DNA from: a virus | DNA: 30,890 nucleotides | IMG/VR virus record: IMGVR_UViG_3300010318_000024 | Coordinates: 1 to 30,890 of that record | Direction: 5' to 3' (one strand) | Shown here: positions 26,501 through 30,641 of the stretch, one piece after another | Position numbering within the stretch: the stretch's first letter is position 1 | How the letters are laid out: every line of letters begins with the position of its first letter | Program-made: the position numbers and the translations under genes | The notes under the pieces: model-generated | The model's input: the letters and a program-made list of their open reading frames with translations, nothing else | Database searches by the model: none | Told to the model about the DNA's origin: nothing

Positions 26501-27015
26501 TTTGTCTTTAATAAAAACTCTTTTAGAAAAAGGTTACTTAGATTCTTAATTACAGAACCATTTACGTGATCTGCTATTGTAGAAGTTGTGAATACTAAGT
26601 TCTCTGGATTTGATTCTTCTCTGTAAGAAGTGATACCAACAAATCCCCTGATACATCCAGTGAATTGACTATTAGTTTTTGCAGTGTATGTAATGATCTC
26701 ATCATCAATTTGAATCAGACCATAGGAATCTGGAAACCCTTTAGTTCCTGTTGGATTTACCCCAAGATCAACACTAATTGTTGTGTCATTAATATCTACA
26801 TCCGACAGTAATGTGACAGAATCTGTGAGATTGGTAGTCTCATTAAGTTTAATGTAACGATCAATATTCTGAATTAAATCAATAGGAGCACCTTGAAATT
26901 CCTGTGCCTGATAATATTGCTTTAAAAATTCAGAAATAAGAGGAAACTCCTCTCTAACATAAGAGGGGAGTTGGTTTTGAACAATGGTATTAAACTGAAC
27001 TCTTTTTTCTGCCAT
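14539..27015 (-). CDS. 7: Giant gp7-like baseplate wedge protein with YHYH domain (4158 aa)
   Basis: A single uninterrupted frame of 12.5 kb. Residues 1-240 carry the gp7 signature. KDFYLSRGTDRSFEILFKAL, then YNENVVVV (199-225), parallels the C-terminal T4 gp7 stretch YDFYSTKGIEASYKFLFKVL followed by YNEEVEIEIE (recalled, not aligned by tool). IAKLTPTEPGYNG near 710 also resembles a gp7 stretch. T4 gp7 is about 1032 residues and initiates wedge assembly with gp10. The other ~3900 residues are modular: about seven N-H-x-F/G-x-K-I-x-Y units, about fifteen G-x-G-Y-type units, three D-E/R-G units, a YHYH domain (~1238-1378), a tandem duplication (~2703-2950) and two N-D-I-L-Q units (~3303, ~3680). 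It lies between gp6 and gp8, as T4 gene 7 does. The ATG follows gp6 by 12 bases with no clear Shine-Dalgarno. The gp7 name applies to the N-terminal core only. Confidence 0.85.
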   Translation of the reverse strand: MAEKRVQFNTIVQNQLPSYVREEFPLISEFLKQYYQAQEFQGAPIDLIQNIDRYIKLNETTNLTDSVTLLSDVDINDTTISVDLGVNPTGTKGFPDSYGLIQIDDEIITYTAKTNSQFTGCIRGFVGITSYREESNPENLVFTTSTIADHVNGSVIKNLSNLFLKEFLLKTKRQFLPLLDSRTLDEDLNQNLFIKQSKDFYLSRGTDRSFEILFKALYNENVVVVKPRDFLFTPSNSDFRVANDLVVEAVTGDPLDLDQATIFQQPYEFANIVEAYAPIILVEKLQVGTAKSFYKLSLDGGYDRDIEVQGAIRGSFSVHPKTKLIGQVGSGSSILSVNSTVGFGTTGELVVTYNDTTTGVVSYTSKTLTEFFGCTNITGTILDGEDVGINTFAYGRSFKNQDEIITVRINSVLSNVNLPENTKNFRDGDTARLRTLGKDKFESAFKNWFYNYASSHSVKSITLVDSSDNSYDLTLNNDHYFKINDSISIVDTTGTKRTAVVYQIVSDKIISIKGSGTLNPNRSYTVNRNILKGNSANFLSAGLYQANVQGVYDNADNFLVASSSIPSYFSSTLNTSDRTVTFSGTFLGEELEITPLSRHNFYSGDAVYYAAELTTESYITDEGKVDTRIVRGTSLGANFPDGLYYVKKISDTKIKLAKSRNDIYNEKFISVESQLTVTNNTLKPFEFKDRTLTTQKLLREIPKKPEHIAKLTPTEPGYNGILVNGVEILNYKSKDVVYYGELKSIDVIAPGEDFDIIDPPLLFINDPVGTGATGDIAVSGSLQEIRVIDPGFDYASNPTITISGGNGTGASASPNMKLIDHAVSFFSEVASNRVGLGSTQSTIGFSTYHKFRNGEQVIYRTQGQQAVGGLTTDAKYHVSVQNNQTVKLHNKLSDVLAGINTVELTSYGNGVHQLQSVKKKSVVESISIINSGSGYENKKRSVGTSGISTSQDTITIKNHDYSSGEKIKYTAGTSSIGGLTDGTEYYVIKVDNDNFRLANIGLTTSTRKYYYNNNEFVRFLSKGSGTHSFNYPEISVSIAGPIGISSIGSETFQAQLQPIFRGRITSVNLSNNGVGYGSSEVLNLDKSPLITAISGQEAQLQPVINNGKLQEVLILNSGKKYNSPPDLSISGDGIGAVVTPILTNGSISSVKVLESGTGYDQKTTSINVVFPGRGATLKANIQTWRVNLFQKYLHTFADDDGVVENGTNEDFGLQYSHIYAPRKFRQLIYSVDAAGNNLYGDRDLKINVNTKQEAVSTQHSPIIGWAYDGHPIYGPYGYSTRSGGAVQIMESGYVEDSTKANRPPLSVWPSGFFIEDYTYKNRTGSGVLDENNGRYCITPDFPEGTYAYFATIASDDSDTQSPFTGFRRPKFPYLVGHNFHAKPNPFNFQKVANQDEFDFNKSNYVKNTSPYNYIDGDSTRYKYLSLPNDLNQEIQVRNALRGSINSVGIITGGDNYKVNDSVVFDETNTGGTGVSARVSRILGRPVDSVSVANSSISNVEFYPSSEKGKYLLFTDNPHNFNNSDIITVSGISTTSTSLEGVYNAGIGTDVYTVVGVGTTSSGIGTVEATGIVTYINVSGNLNYPNIRENDILGIGTEQVKVLNVDPRLSRLRILRSINGVVGVSHTVGTGVTVLQRKLTIAAGFKTEFEYKTNKQIYFNPADTVGLGSTAGVGIGSTIFFSNPGVGATYVTIPTKTLFIKDHGLQTGDLVTYSANGGSGIIVQDETNVGIGTTLSNETQLFVAKVADNLIGLSTVRVGLGTTGTFVGIGTTASTTLAFLGVGTGVYHSLKTNYNKITGTISRNTVTVSTGQSHELSVDHDIFLDVNPGILSSFTIKYNDFNRKLIVNPKSYSSTGINTSTGVITIINHGFANGQKIVYTSGDSAEGLTNNNIYYVSIVDNDSFKLANSYVDSTRPIPFTVGIASTGGGGTINPINPPITLYKNSTAIFTLTDSSLSHTIQNTSYPSFELNFYYDKNFTNKYIGKLSDNKNYDVTRTGRPGIDGTAKVSLVVNENTPDQLYYRLDPVYESDDVPAEKTEITIDKDVFENNTARVRKSLYNGKHRVSTASTNSFAFTIGVTPEQSSYISSTSLANIVYETTCIHARGPVTQIEVVNSGKSYFALPGITTVTSIDGRGIILEAESNTVGKINKTRIKDIGFDFPSDKTLRPSITLPNVIKIKSLKSFDSIGISSGGKGYSSAPKLLVFDGKTNEQIKDVDLKYSLGDNQVHILKNTKGMSNTVPTILPTANTNGVGISTIGFNTTTNQVTVTLAVGFSTAETFPIEVGDKVLIENISVGIGSTGRGFNSSGYGYKLFPIIAVDKNLGGVGATVAYSLEGLFDSARGEFVGEYDAFNSGGRIIPEKHFPIFDISLKDNEFIDGEFVKSDTTSGIVESWDKKTGTLRVSTNKDFLLNETIEGTSSKTQGIASSITTYDSTLDTDATSRVIKGSQTDSGFLNASLQRIQDSFYYQNFSYSLRSKVDYDTWNDVVSSTNHTAGFKKFSDYQIETPPSFSEGAGNSMAVGLSTELSYFSVVNDLYGIADLNCVYNFDLVAENSLDIAGSVYSDEIIFASRILTDFFESFGNRVVNFDDFSGLFNSNPRATRFALIDSYNVNNSRALKYFVYVKDERYVGHRQFDIVTTLQDGTFAYLNQYGKTETVGDLGSYDFTISGVNGSLQFFPNDFAFNDYQIVNLAYHLDDNVIAGLGSTVFLGNAVEIQTDSIDCSGGRTTVVSVADTVRTLKVLSCLSDLTNNEYQYDELNLIHNGTDVYATEYGRITSNGGSFTGTGFGTYYPYLDSSTSTFKVDFIPSAGIAVTANTLQIGITTESIVGFGTTEMKHALIDANTTAILPSGSPGITTVATYSSLYDAAYFVVQISDATNNHYEMRELLLLDDDTQEDGTGSVFMTEFGIVETESTLPYVAGLGTFGARTSSDGVALTFTPNAGIAVTVKTYMNALRLEDDSKDEIDFENGLIVTHYARYEGTENAVKKSFNLEHRSAPVFEKYFLGNDPSIISIDANTITIPNHFFVTGEKIRYDRNGGITSAIGIATTSFAGVANTEYLPINEDIFAIKVSDDKIKLASTAENALKRIPIPIELESVGIGTSHRFIATNQNARCLIAIDNLIQSPIVSTAQTQTLADRVSSVDNDIFVSGITSFFGSDLIKMGDEIMKITAIGIGSTNSFRVRRGWLGTRIGVGSTGDTITKVVGNYNIIENAIHFVEAPYGNQPIGSVTNRPDDRDWIGITTGSSFQGRMFMRSGLTDTANDTYSTNYLFDSLSDQFDGNTPTYTLTSAGSSAISGISTGNAIILINDILQGPGISRDFTMGESAGITTITWTGTASSTTTDANTANIPLGGVLLSLGSTEGSGYQPLISAGGTAVVSGLGTISSISIGNTGSGYRGRTKYEFLSNVASPVGVGSTEIYLENTGSVLDLISSLNTGSNCTIGIGTAILPATIVSSASTFVRIGTGDTINTLIGQGTQTRITVTDPQIGFVNVSVGESATGVTTMTHIGFATIMTGTGNISTSVTITNPGSGYTTDILPFVRIDAPLPYENIPLNYVGTAFSGLNATVDIVVGQGSSVIDFSVNNKGVGYAAGEILTVPVGGLTGIPTSGTFDRFELTVQSVFSDEFTGWSIGVLQTLDDPSANFDGATKAFNLTLAGSLISIRAPRGSKVDVEQVLIVTINDILQEPGQGYQFPGGSVITFAEPPKVGDTCKILFFKGTGDDTDVILREVIDTVKIGDELTIGYDPARGQDNFLQEEARTVTNINSTDQVQTFPYFGPGNTADETLYRPVVWCRQTEDKIIDEKRVAKDRELYEPLIYPYAYITKTVGIGSTMIYVDRVRPLFDGQNENNITLAFQQKVKFASQITKVGASATAIVSTAGTVSSLVIFDGGVGYSTATVSIGGTAQQDVTLGFTTATANAVISVGGTISALELTNVGTGYTSSKPPVVLISPPDYEEEENLITDYLGDSGIIVGFGTTTVSGVTTQFIFDLHIPYDSKLRETTIVGTAVTLSALQVNDYFIVSNSNIGSASTSIVSLDPVDSSTAGVGKSFIDNVYVVQNVENVERNIIGIGTSVFKRVFVNVDNAFAFGTYGSISTTTSAGYGEYSWGKLVMASRAGLNSYTAYTSGGIIGINTSMRVERSVSLKSKNYIISNT
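15835..15995 (-). other. gp10-like NDILQ module, second copy in the gp7-like giant
   Basis: The translation shows LIVTINDILQEPGQGYQF, then VITFAEPPKVGDTCKILFF (residues ~3675-3725). This 'V-x-I-N-x-I-L-Q-x-P-G ... I-x-F-x2-P-x2-G-D' unit recurs in phage tail proteins. T4 gp10 has a comparable stretch with F-N-G-I-L-Q. A first copy lies near 16990-17110 (AIILINDILQGPGISRDFTM). Confidence 0.5.
16990..17110 (-). other. gp10-like NDILQ module, first copy in the gp7-like giant
   Basis: Residues ~3300-3340 read AIILINDILQGPGISRDFTM, then ITTITWTGTAS, the same layout as the copy near 15900. It is preceded by a segment with SDQFDGNTPTYTLT, a typical lead-in for this beta unit. Confidence 0.5.
18165..18905 (-). 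repeat. Tandem internal duplication in the gp7-like giant (~120-aa units)
   Basis: Two adjacent copies share an ordered set of motifs. Copy 1 (about 18905-18550) has GLGSTVFLGNAVEI, SDLTNNEYQYDELNL, VYATEYGRI, GTGFGTYY and FIPSAGIAVTANT. Copy 2 (about 18540-18165) has VGFGTTEMKHALID, SDATNNHYEMRELLL, VFMTEFGIV, GLGTFGAR and FTPNAGIAVTVKT. Motif order and spacing agree, while identity elsewhere is low, so this is an old duplication. Boundaries are approximate. Confidence 0.75.
22880..23300 (-). other. YHYH domain inside the gp7-like giant
   Basis: Residues ~1238-1378 contain GWAYDGHPIYGPYGYS, then GVLDENNGRYCITPDFPEGT, YAYFAT and KFPYLVGH. This order (D-G-x-P-I-Y-G-P-x-G, then L-D-E-x-N-G-R, then a Y-x-Y-F-A-T stretch and F-P-Y) is the signature of the YHYH domain (Pfam YHYH family), known from bacterial and cyanobacterial secreted or surface proteins. 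The eponymous YHYH tetrad is replaced by YAYF here. Molecular function is unknown. Confidence 0.75.
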
Positions 27016-27027
27016 TTTATGATACTA

Positions 27028-29103
27028 TTAGTAACCGTATGAACCGCCACCTGAGCTTCCGCCAGATGATGGTGTGGATGTTGTTGGGGTGTATGTACCG
27101 CCAGATACTGTAGCAATCGTTGTAGTTCCGTTTGTTGTGGTGGTAGTTGTAGTTGTAGTTGGAACACTACCTCTTCCACCTGGGCGGACTAAAACGCCAT
27201 TTGCATAACTTGAAGAAACGACATAATTTGATGCCGATGGATCCAATCCAGAAGAAATTTCATCTACCACAGTTTCAAAGGTGCTATTAGAGATATCTAA
27301 TTGCAAATATAGGTCTTGGAGACCAATCACATCATTAGAAGTTGGTGATCCAGAAATTTCAATAATCGTTTGACCAGATTTTGTTTTTCCTGATAAAACG
27401 TTGATTGGATTCAGAGTTAATATGCCCCTCTTATAATCAATTGTTCCAACATTTCTTCTTAAAATAGAAGGACTTGTTGAATTTATAGAAGGAACAGAGA
27501 ATAAGAATAATTCTCCAGTTTCTCTATTAGAGTTTGGCAAGTCGGAGATATAAACATCAGTGTTAATACCATCAACTCGGAAAGCCGAGGTTTTGATATT
27601 ATATCCATTCATACTTCTAATATAAAAAGCATTACCAAATCCAATAGAATATTCAACTAATGCATTTAATGTTACTCTCAAATCACGTCTCATCTGAATA
27701 GTTGTAATATTCGATGTTATGGATTCATGACTATCATCAATTACTTTCAAGAATTTACTGTACTTAAATCTTGCTCCATACTTATTTAACTCAGTTGATT
27801 CTGCGTATTTTGTGACATTATTTTGAACTAACGTAGAAATATATTCTGAAGATGGTGACAAATTTGTGTTATAATAAAGTTTAGTGGTACTTTCAATGTA
27901 TAGGTATTTGAGATCAAGAATTTCTGGAACAATACCTGCTACAGAATACTTCTTTAATTTTAGTTTAATATTTTCTTTAATTAAATTTGGAAGATAATCT
28001 CCAAATCTTGGTTTGATACTGATAAAAACTTTACCATATTGGGGAGGAACTAATTCTTCTCCACCAAATACTGATATTGACTCAGTTTCTGGATAAATTT
28101 TTGAAGGAATCAGAGTTTCATAGTCATTTGCTGTCAGAGCTCTATTCTGTGTTGCATAAATTCTTGGAGCAAACTTTTTAATAGATTCAACCGTTTCAAT
28201 ATTTTCTCCACCAGAAGCAACAACTCCTGGAGAAATCAATGAAACTCCAGATGTTACGTTATAAGTAACTCCATTACGAGTATATGTTAAATTACCGGCA
28301 AATCCAAACTGACTGATTCCATTTGCAGAATCACCATTACTTACAATATAATTTGCTGTAATATAATTTCCTTCTTCAAGTGCTTTTCCGAAAACATCAT
28401 CCCCAAATAGTAACTCATATCTTTCATCTTCAATTTCTTGCAAATAGTATACTTTTGAAGATGAGTTAATATCAAAGAGGCTATCTTGAAGACTATATTT
28501 TGCTGAAGCCGTTGCAAATTGATTATTTTTAACTGTTACGCGAATAAGTTCGGTATCGATACCTGCATTTGGTAAAATAAATCTTTGATTTAAGTTTGTT
28601 GATGAATATGTAAAATTTGACTCTAAAAGAAAACCCTCATGTATTTCAAGATCATCAAAAGAAGCAAGTCCATTATAAACCGGAACTGTGACATCTTCTA
28701 AAATTGAAAATACAAAGGATTGTCCCGCAAATGCACCCGTTGAAGCTGCAACAACTCCTTTTTTAAGTGTAATTGACGATGGAGTTGGTGTAATATTTGT
28801 AGTGTCCACAAAAAAACTAATTGTTGCCATTGCGGACTTTCTTGACCTTGGCACATATCCAATATTTCTTGCAAGAGCAACAACATTCTCTCTTAATGTT
28901 GCACTATCAATAAAAACTTCATTCGCAACCATGTTTGCGTTGTATGAAGTAATATATGTGTTATATGCCAATACATCAAGGATTGTTGAGAGGTTTGAAC
29001 CCTCAAAATCATAGTCAGTGAAATTGGAGTTTGACCTTAAATATTCTTTAAGTGATGTTTTAACCTGGTCAAAGTCCAGATTAGAAAAATTGACTAATGG
29101 CAT
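27028..29103 (-). CDS. 6: gp6 baseplate wedge protein
   Basis: The 691-residue protein is close to T4 gp6 (about 660), which forms the continuous dimeric ring that holds the six baseplate wedges around the hub. The N-terminus (NFSNLDFDQVKTSLKEYLRS, DYDFEGSNLSTILDVLAYNT, ANEVFIDSATLRENVVALAR) is the highly conserved gp6/baseplate J-like start. Further conserved pieces are NRALTANDYETLIPSKIYPE near 320 and FGGEELVPPQYGKVFISIKP near 345. The last ~45 residues are low complexity: a run of nine threonines, then NGTTTIATVSGG and a G/S-rich tail ending GGGSYGY. The ATG follows the gp25 stop by one base; AAGG lies four bases upstream, inside the end of gp25, so the two are translationally coupled. 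Confidence 0.95.
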   Translation of the reverse strand: MPLVNFSNLDFDQVKTSLKEYLRSNSNFTDYDFEGSNLSTILDVLAYNTYITSYNANMVANEVFIDSATLRENVVALARNIGYVPRSRKSAMATISFFVDTTNITPTPSSITLKKGVVAASTGAFAGQSFVFSILEDVTVPVYNGLASFDDLEIHEGFLLESNFTYSSTNLNQRFILPNAGIDTELIRVTVKNNQFATASAKYSLQDSLFDINSSSKVYYLQEIEDERYELLFGDDVFGKALEEGNYITANYIVSNGDSANGISQFGFAGNLTYTRNGVTYNVTSGVSLISPGVVASGGENIETVESIKKFAPRIYATQNRALTANDYETLIPSKIYPETESISVFGGEELVPPQYGKVFISIKPRFGDYLPNLIKENIKLKLKKYSVAGIVPEILDLKYLYIESTTKLYYNTNLSPSSEYISTLVQNNVTKYAESTELNKYGARFKYSKFLKVIDDSHESITSNITTIQMRRDLRVTLNALVEYSIGFGNAFYIRSMNGYNIKTSAFRVDGINTDVYISDLPNSNRETGELFLFSVPSINSTSPSILRRNVGTIDYKRGILTLNPINVLSGKTKSGQTIIEISGSPTSNDVIGLQDLYLQLDISNSTFETVVDEISSGLDPSASNYVVSSSYANGVLVRPGGRGSVPTTTTTTTTTNGTTTIATVSGGTYTPTTSTPSSGGSSGGGSYGY

Positions 29104-29104
29104 T

Positions 29105-29506
29105 TTACCTTGTTGGTTGCAACACGAATTCTAACTGTTGTGCAGGAACGTCTGCACCAATAATATCGTATATAACTGTCACATCAAATTGATTTTTTTC
29201 ATAATCTGGAAAAGTACTAACAGATCTTAATCTTACTCTTGGTTCATTGTTTCTGATTGATCTGTCAATCTCGTCTCTGATATTTGATGCTGTTAGGTCA
29301 TCAATATTGTCAAATAATAATTTTGAGATTTTAGAACCAAATCTTTCATTATAAAATTTCTCTCCAGGAAGAGTAAATACAATATTTTTAATAGAACGAG
29401 CAATTGCATTCTCATTTTTGAGCGCAATTAAGTCACTGGTCAACGGATTGACCTTAAATGACATGCTAACATCCCTGAAACCTTGACTTACCCTCTCTAA
29501 AGGCAC
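29105..29506 (-). CDS. 25: gp25 baseplate wedge protein
   Basis: The 133-residue product is almost the length of T4 gp25 (132). It belongs to the gp25/W family, also present in type VI secretion baseplates as TssE, and stabilises the wedge core at the sheath-initiation site. PLERVSQGFRDVSMSFKVNP, KNENAIARSIKNIVFTLPGE and the KFYNERFGSKISKLLFDNID segment are diagnostic; the E-R-F-G part corresponds to the family's conserved E-x-x-x-G region. The start is GTG, not ATG: family members begin M-P-L-E-R-V-S-Q-G-F, which places initiation at 29506, and upstream in-frame codons reach a TAA with no ATG. A late-promoter match lies 21 bases before the start. gp6 follows after one base. Confidence 0.95.
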   Translation of the reverse strand: MPLERVSQGFRDVSMSFKVNPLTSDLIALKNENAIARSIKNIVFTLPGEKFYNERFGSKISKLLFDNIDDLTASNIRDEIDRSIRNNEPRVRLRSVSTFPDYEKNQFDVTVIYDIIGADVPAQQLEFVLQPTR

Positions 29507-29527
29507 AATAATACGGCAATTATAACT

Positions 29528-29535
29528 TATTTATC
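29528..29535 (-). promoter_or_regulatory. Putative T4-type late promoter upstream of gp25
   Basis: GATAAATA on the minus strand, an exact NATAAATA match in the 40-base spacer between the 66-aa gene and gp25, 21 bases before the GTG start. It would drive gp25, gp6 and possibly the gp7-like giant late in infection. Confidence 0.6.
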
Positions 29536-29540
29536 ACCGA

Positions 29541-29552
29541 TTTTGATCAAAA
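29541..29552. other. Perfect 12-bp palindrome after the 66-aa gene
   Basis: TTTTGATCAAAA spans the stop codon of the 66-aa gene and lies just upstream of the gp25 late-promoter match. It is AT-rich and has no loop, so a terminator role is weak; a protein-binding site is possible. Confidence 0.3.
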
Positions 29553-29747
29553 TTCATTGAGAACAATGGGTTCATCAAGGTCATTTGGAATATTTGGATA
29601 ATTGGAATCCAAATATTCTTGAAAAATCTCAGAATCTCTCTTTTGATTCGTCTTTTTGGGAGTTAATTTGTCATTTGCAATTTCACGAAGCATTTTTTGA
29701 TGATGATCATTAGCTAAATTGTCTAAAAAATCGTTATTTGGGTTCAT
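29547..29747 (-). CDS. Small hydrophilic phage protein (66 aa), unknown function
   Basis: The protein starts MNPNNDFLDNLANDHHQKML and is strongly charged (REIANDKLTPKKTNQKRD), ending in an acidic segment NIPNDLDEPIVLNEF. It has no membrane segment, signal or known domain. Upstream in-frame starts exist (to 29816), but the ATG at 29747 is chosen because AGAGG lies four bases before it and the longer versions would overlap the preceding gene by up to 62 bases. The upstream TAG stop is directly fused to the ribosome binding site (TAGAGG), indicating translational coupling. Its place just before gp25 suggests an accessory structural or regulatory role; I do not recognise it. Confidence 0.7.
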   Translation of the reverse strand: MNPNNDFLDNLANDHHQKMLREIANDKLTPKKTNQKRDSEIFQEYLDSNYPNIPNDLDEPIVLNEF

Positions 29748-29751
29748 TTTA

Positions 29752-29756
29752 CCTCT
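29752..29756 (-). promoter_or_regulatory. Ribosome binding site overlapping the upstream stop codon
   Basis: AGAGG, four bases from the ATG at 29747. Its first two bases are the end of the TAG stop of the 241-aa gene, a typical termination-reinitiation arrangement. Confidence 0.65.
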
Positions 29757-30480
29757 ATTCGGCATTAATACAACGTACATCACAAGGATTTTGTCCGCAA
29801 TTTGAACATTTATCACTATTTAAAGGTTCTTTTTCGCGTTCTTTGGCAGTTTTCCAAAAATATTCATCTTCACGTCCCATTCCAAGACGTTCAAAACCAT
29901 TTTCAACCTGATAATACTGAGTTGAAACCTTAAAATCAGGCATTTTTGGTTCAACAGGAGTCAGACTATTGTCAAAAATACGCATTCTATTGTTTGGATA
30001 GAGTGCATACTGCCCATTATCAAGTTCAATCAGATTATGTGACTTATGTTCAGCTGGATTTTCACTTGTTGCATAATCAATGACATCAGGATCTTGATGA
30101 TAATTATCTAATGTGCAAATATATATTCCTTTTTGAATACCAAAGTCGCGTGTATACAATTCATAGTCCATTGAACCAATAAACTGCTTATGAATTGAAA
30201 CAACACCATAATCCATACAGTTCCAGAACTGTAGGTTAGGAAGGTCTAGATCGGGGTCTGGAAGCGTCGGAGACGAGAGAAACGCACTGATAGGTAGTTT
30301 ATCATACATTGCAGCATATTCTGGTAAATACGTCTCAAAATAAAAAGTGCGCCCAGGTATCGACTTTGCCGATACCCAAACGCCTTTAACAAATTCTCCA
30401 TGACCACTTTGGTGATCAGTAAGATATTCTTTACGTACCCAGACCTCTACCGAGGGAAGGTTGCAAATAAGAGCAGACAT
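29755..30480 (-). CDS. Conserved cyanophage protein (241 aa) with C-terminal four-cysteine motif
   Basis: The product starts MSALICNLPSVEVWVRKEYL, continues with HGEFVKGVWVSAKSIPGR and FYFETYLPEYAAMYDKLPIS, and has LIELDNGQYALYPNNRMRIF in its second half. This overall sequence is familiar as a conserved protein of unknown function in T4-like marine cyanophages, usually close to baseplate genes. The last 18 residues hold C225, C228, C233 and C237 (CSNCGQNPCDVRC), which could bind a metal or sit in a redox-sensitive tail. It has no membrane segment, signal peptide or enzymatic motif that I can identify. The 19-base spacer upstream lacks a clear Shine-Dalgarno. The stop overlaps the ribosome binding site of the next gene. 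I assign no function. Confidence 0.8.
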   Translation of the reverse strand: MSALICNLPSVEVWVRKEYLTDHQSGHGEFVKGVWVSAKSIPGRTFYFETYLPEYAAMYDKLPISAFLSSPTLPDPDLDLPNLQFWNCMDYGVVSIHKQFIGSMDYELYTRDFGIQKGIYICTLDNYHQDPDVIDYATSENPAEHKSHNLIELDNGQYALYPNNRMRIFDNSLTPVEPKMPDFKVSTQYYQVENGFERLGMGREDEYFWKTAKEREKEPLNSDKCSNCGQNPCDVRCINAE

Positions 30481-30499
30481 TAATCAATTGTAACTGTTC

Positions 30500-30634
30500 T
30501 TATTTACCTTGTCCTCGATATTTCTTTTTTGCTTTATTGCGAGAAGTCGCGGAAAGCAAAGTATTTTGCGAGCGACCTTGGCGAGTCTTCTTCGGCTTAC
30601 CGGGAGTATAAGTCCCACCTTTCATCATTGCCAT
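30500..30634 (-). CDS. Small basic protein (44 aa), conserved type
   Basis: The frame encodes MAMMKGGTYTPGKPKKTRQG, then RSQNTLLSATSRNKAKKKYR and GQGK. It has 14 lysines and arginines and no acidic residue at all, so it is strongly cationic and probably binds nucleic acid or another polyanion. Start and expression are well supported by a near-perfect Shine-Dalgarno (AAGGAGG) seven bases before the ATG, the best in this window. I recall similar Y-T-P-G-K-P-K-K ... K-Y-R-G-Q-G small proteins in marine cyanophages, of unknown function. It lies 15 bases after the glycosyltransferase-like gene and 19 bases before the 241-aa gene, on the same strand. Confidence 0.82.
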   Translation of the reverse strand: MAMMKGGTYTPGKPKKTRQGRSQNTLLSATSRNKAKKKYRGQGK

Positions 30635-30641
30635 AATAAAA

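Noticed and set aside
26922-27179. 85-codon minus-strand frame spanning the gp6/gp7-like junction, glutamine-rich
   Set aside because: It is the shifted reading of the threonine-rich gp6 tail and the gp7-like start. Both true frames are strongly supported, so a programmed frameshift product is unlikely.
28688-29014. 108-codon plus-strand frame opposite gp6
   Set aside because: Lies against the most conserved part of gp6, with no start signal or known similarity.
29507-29546. Intrinsic terminator between the 66-aa gene and gp25
   Set aside because: The only inverted repeat is the AT-rich TTTTGATCAAAA palindrome with no loop or GC stem; a late promoter is the better reading of this spacer.
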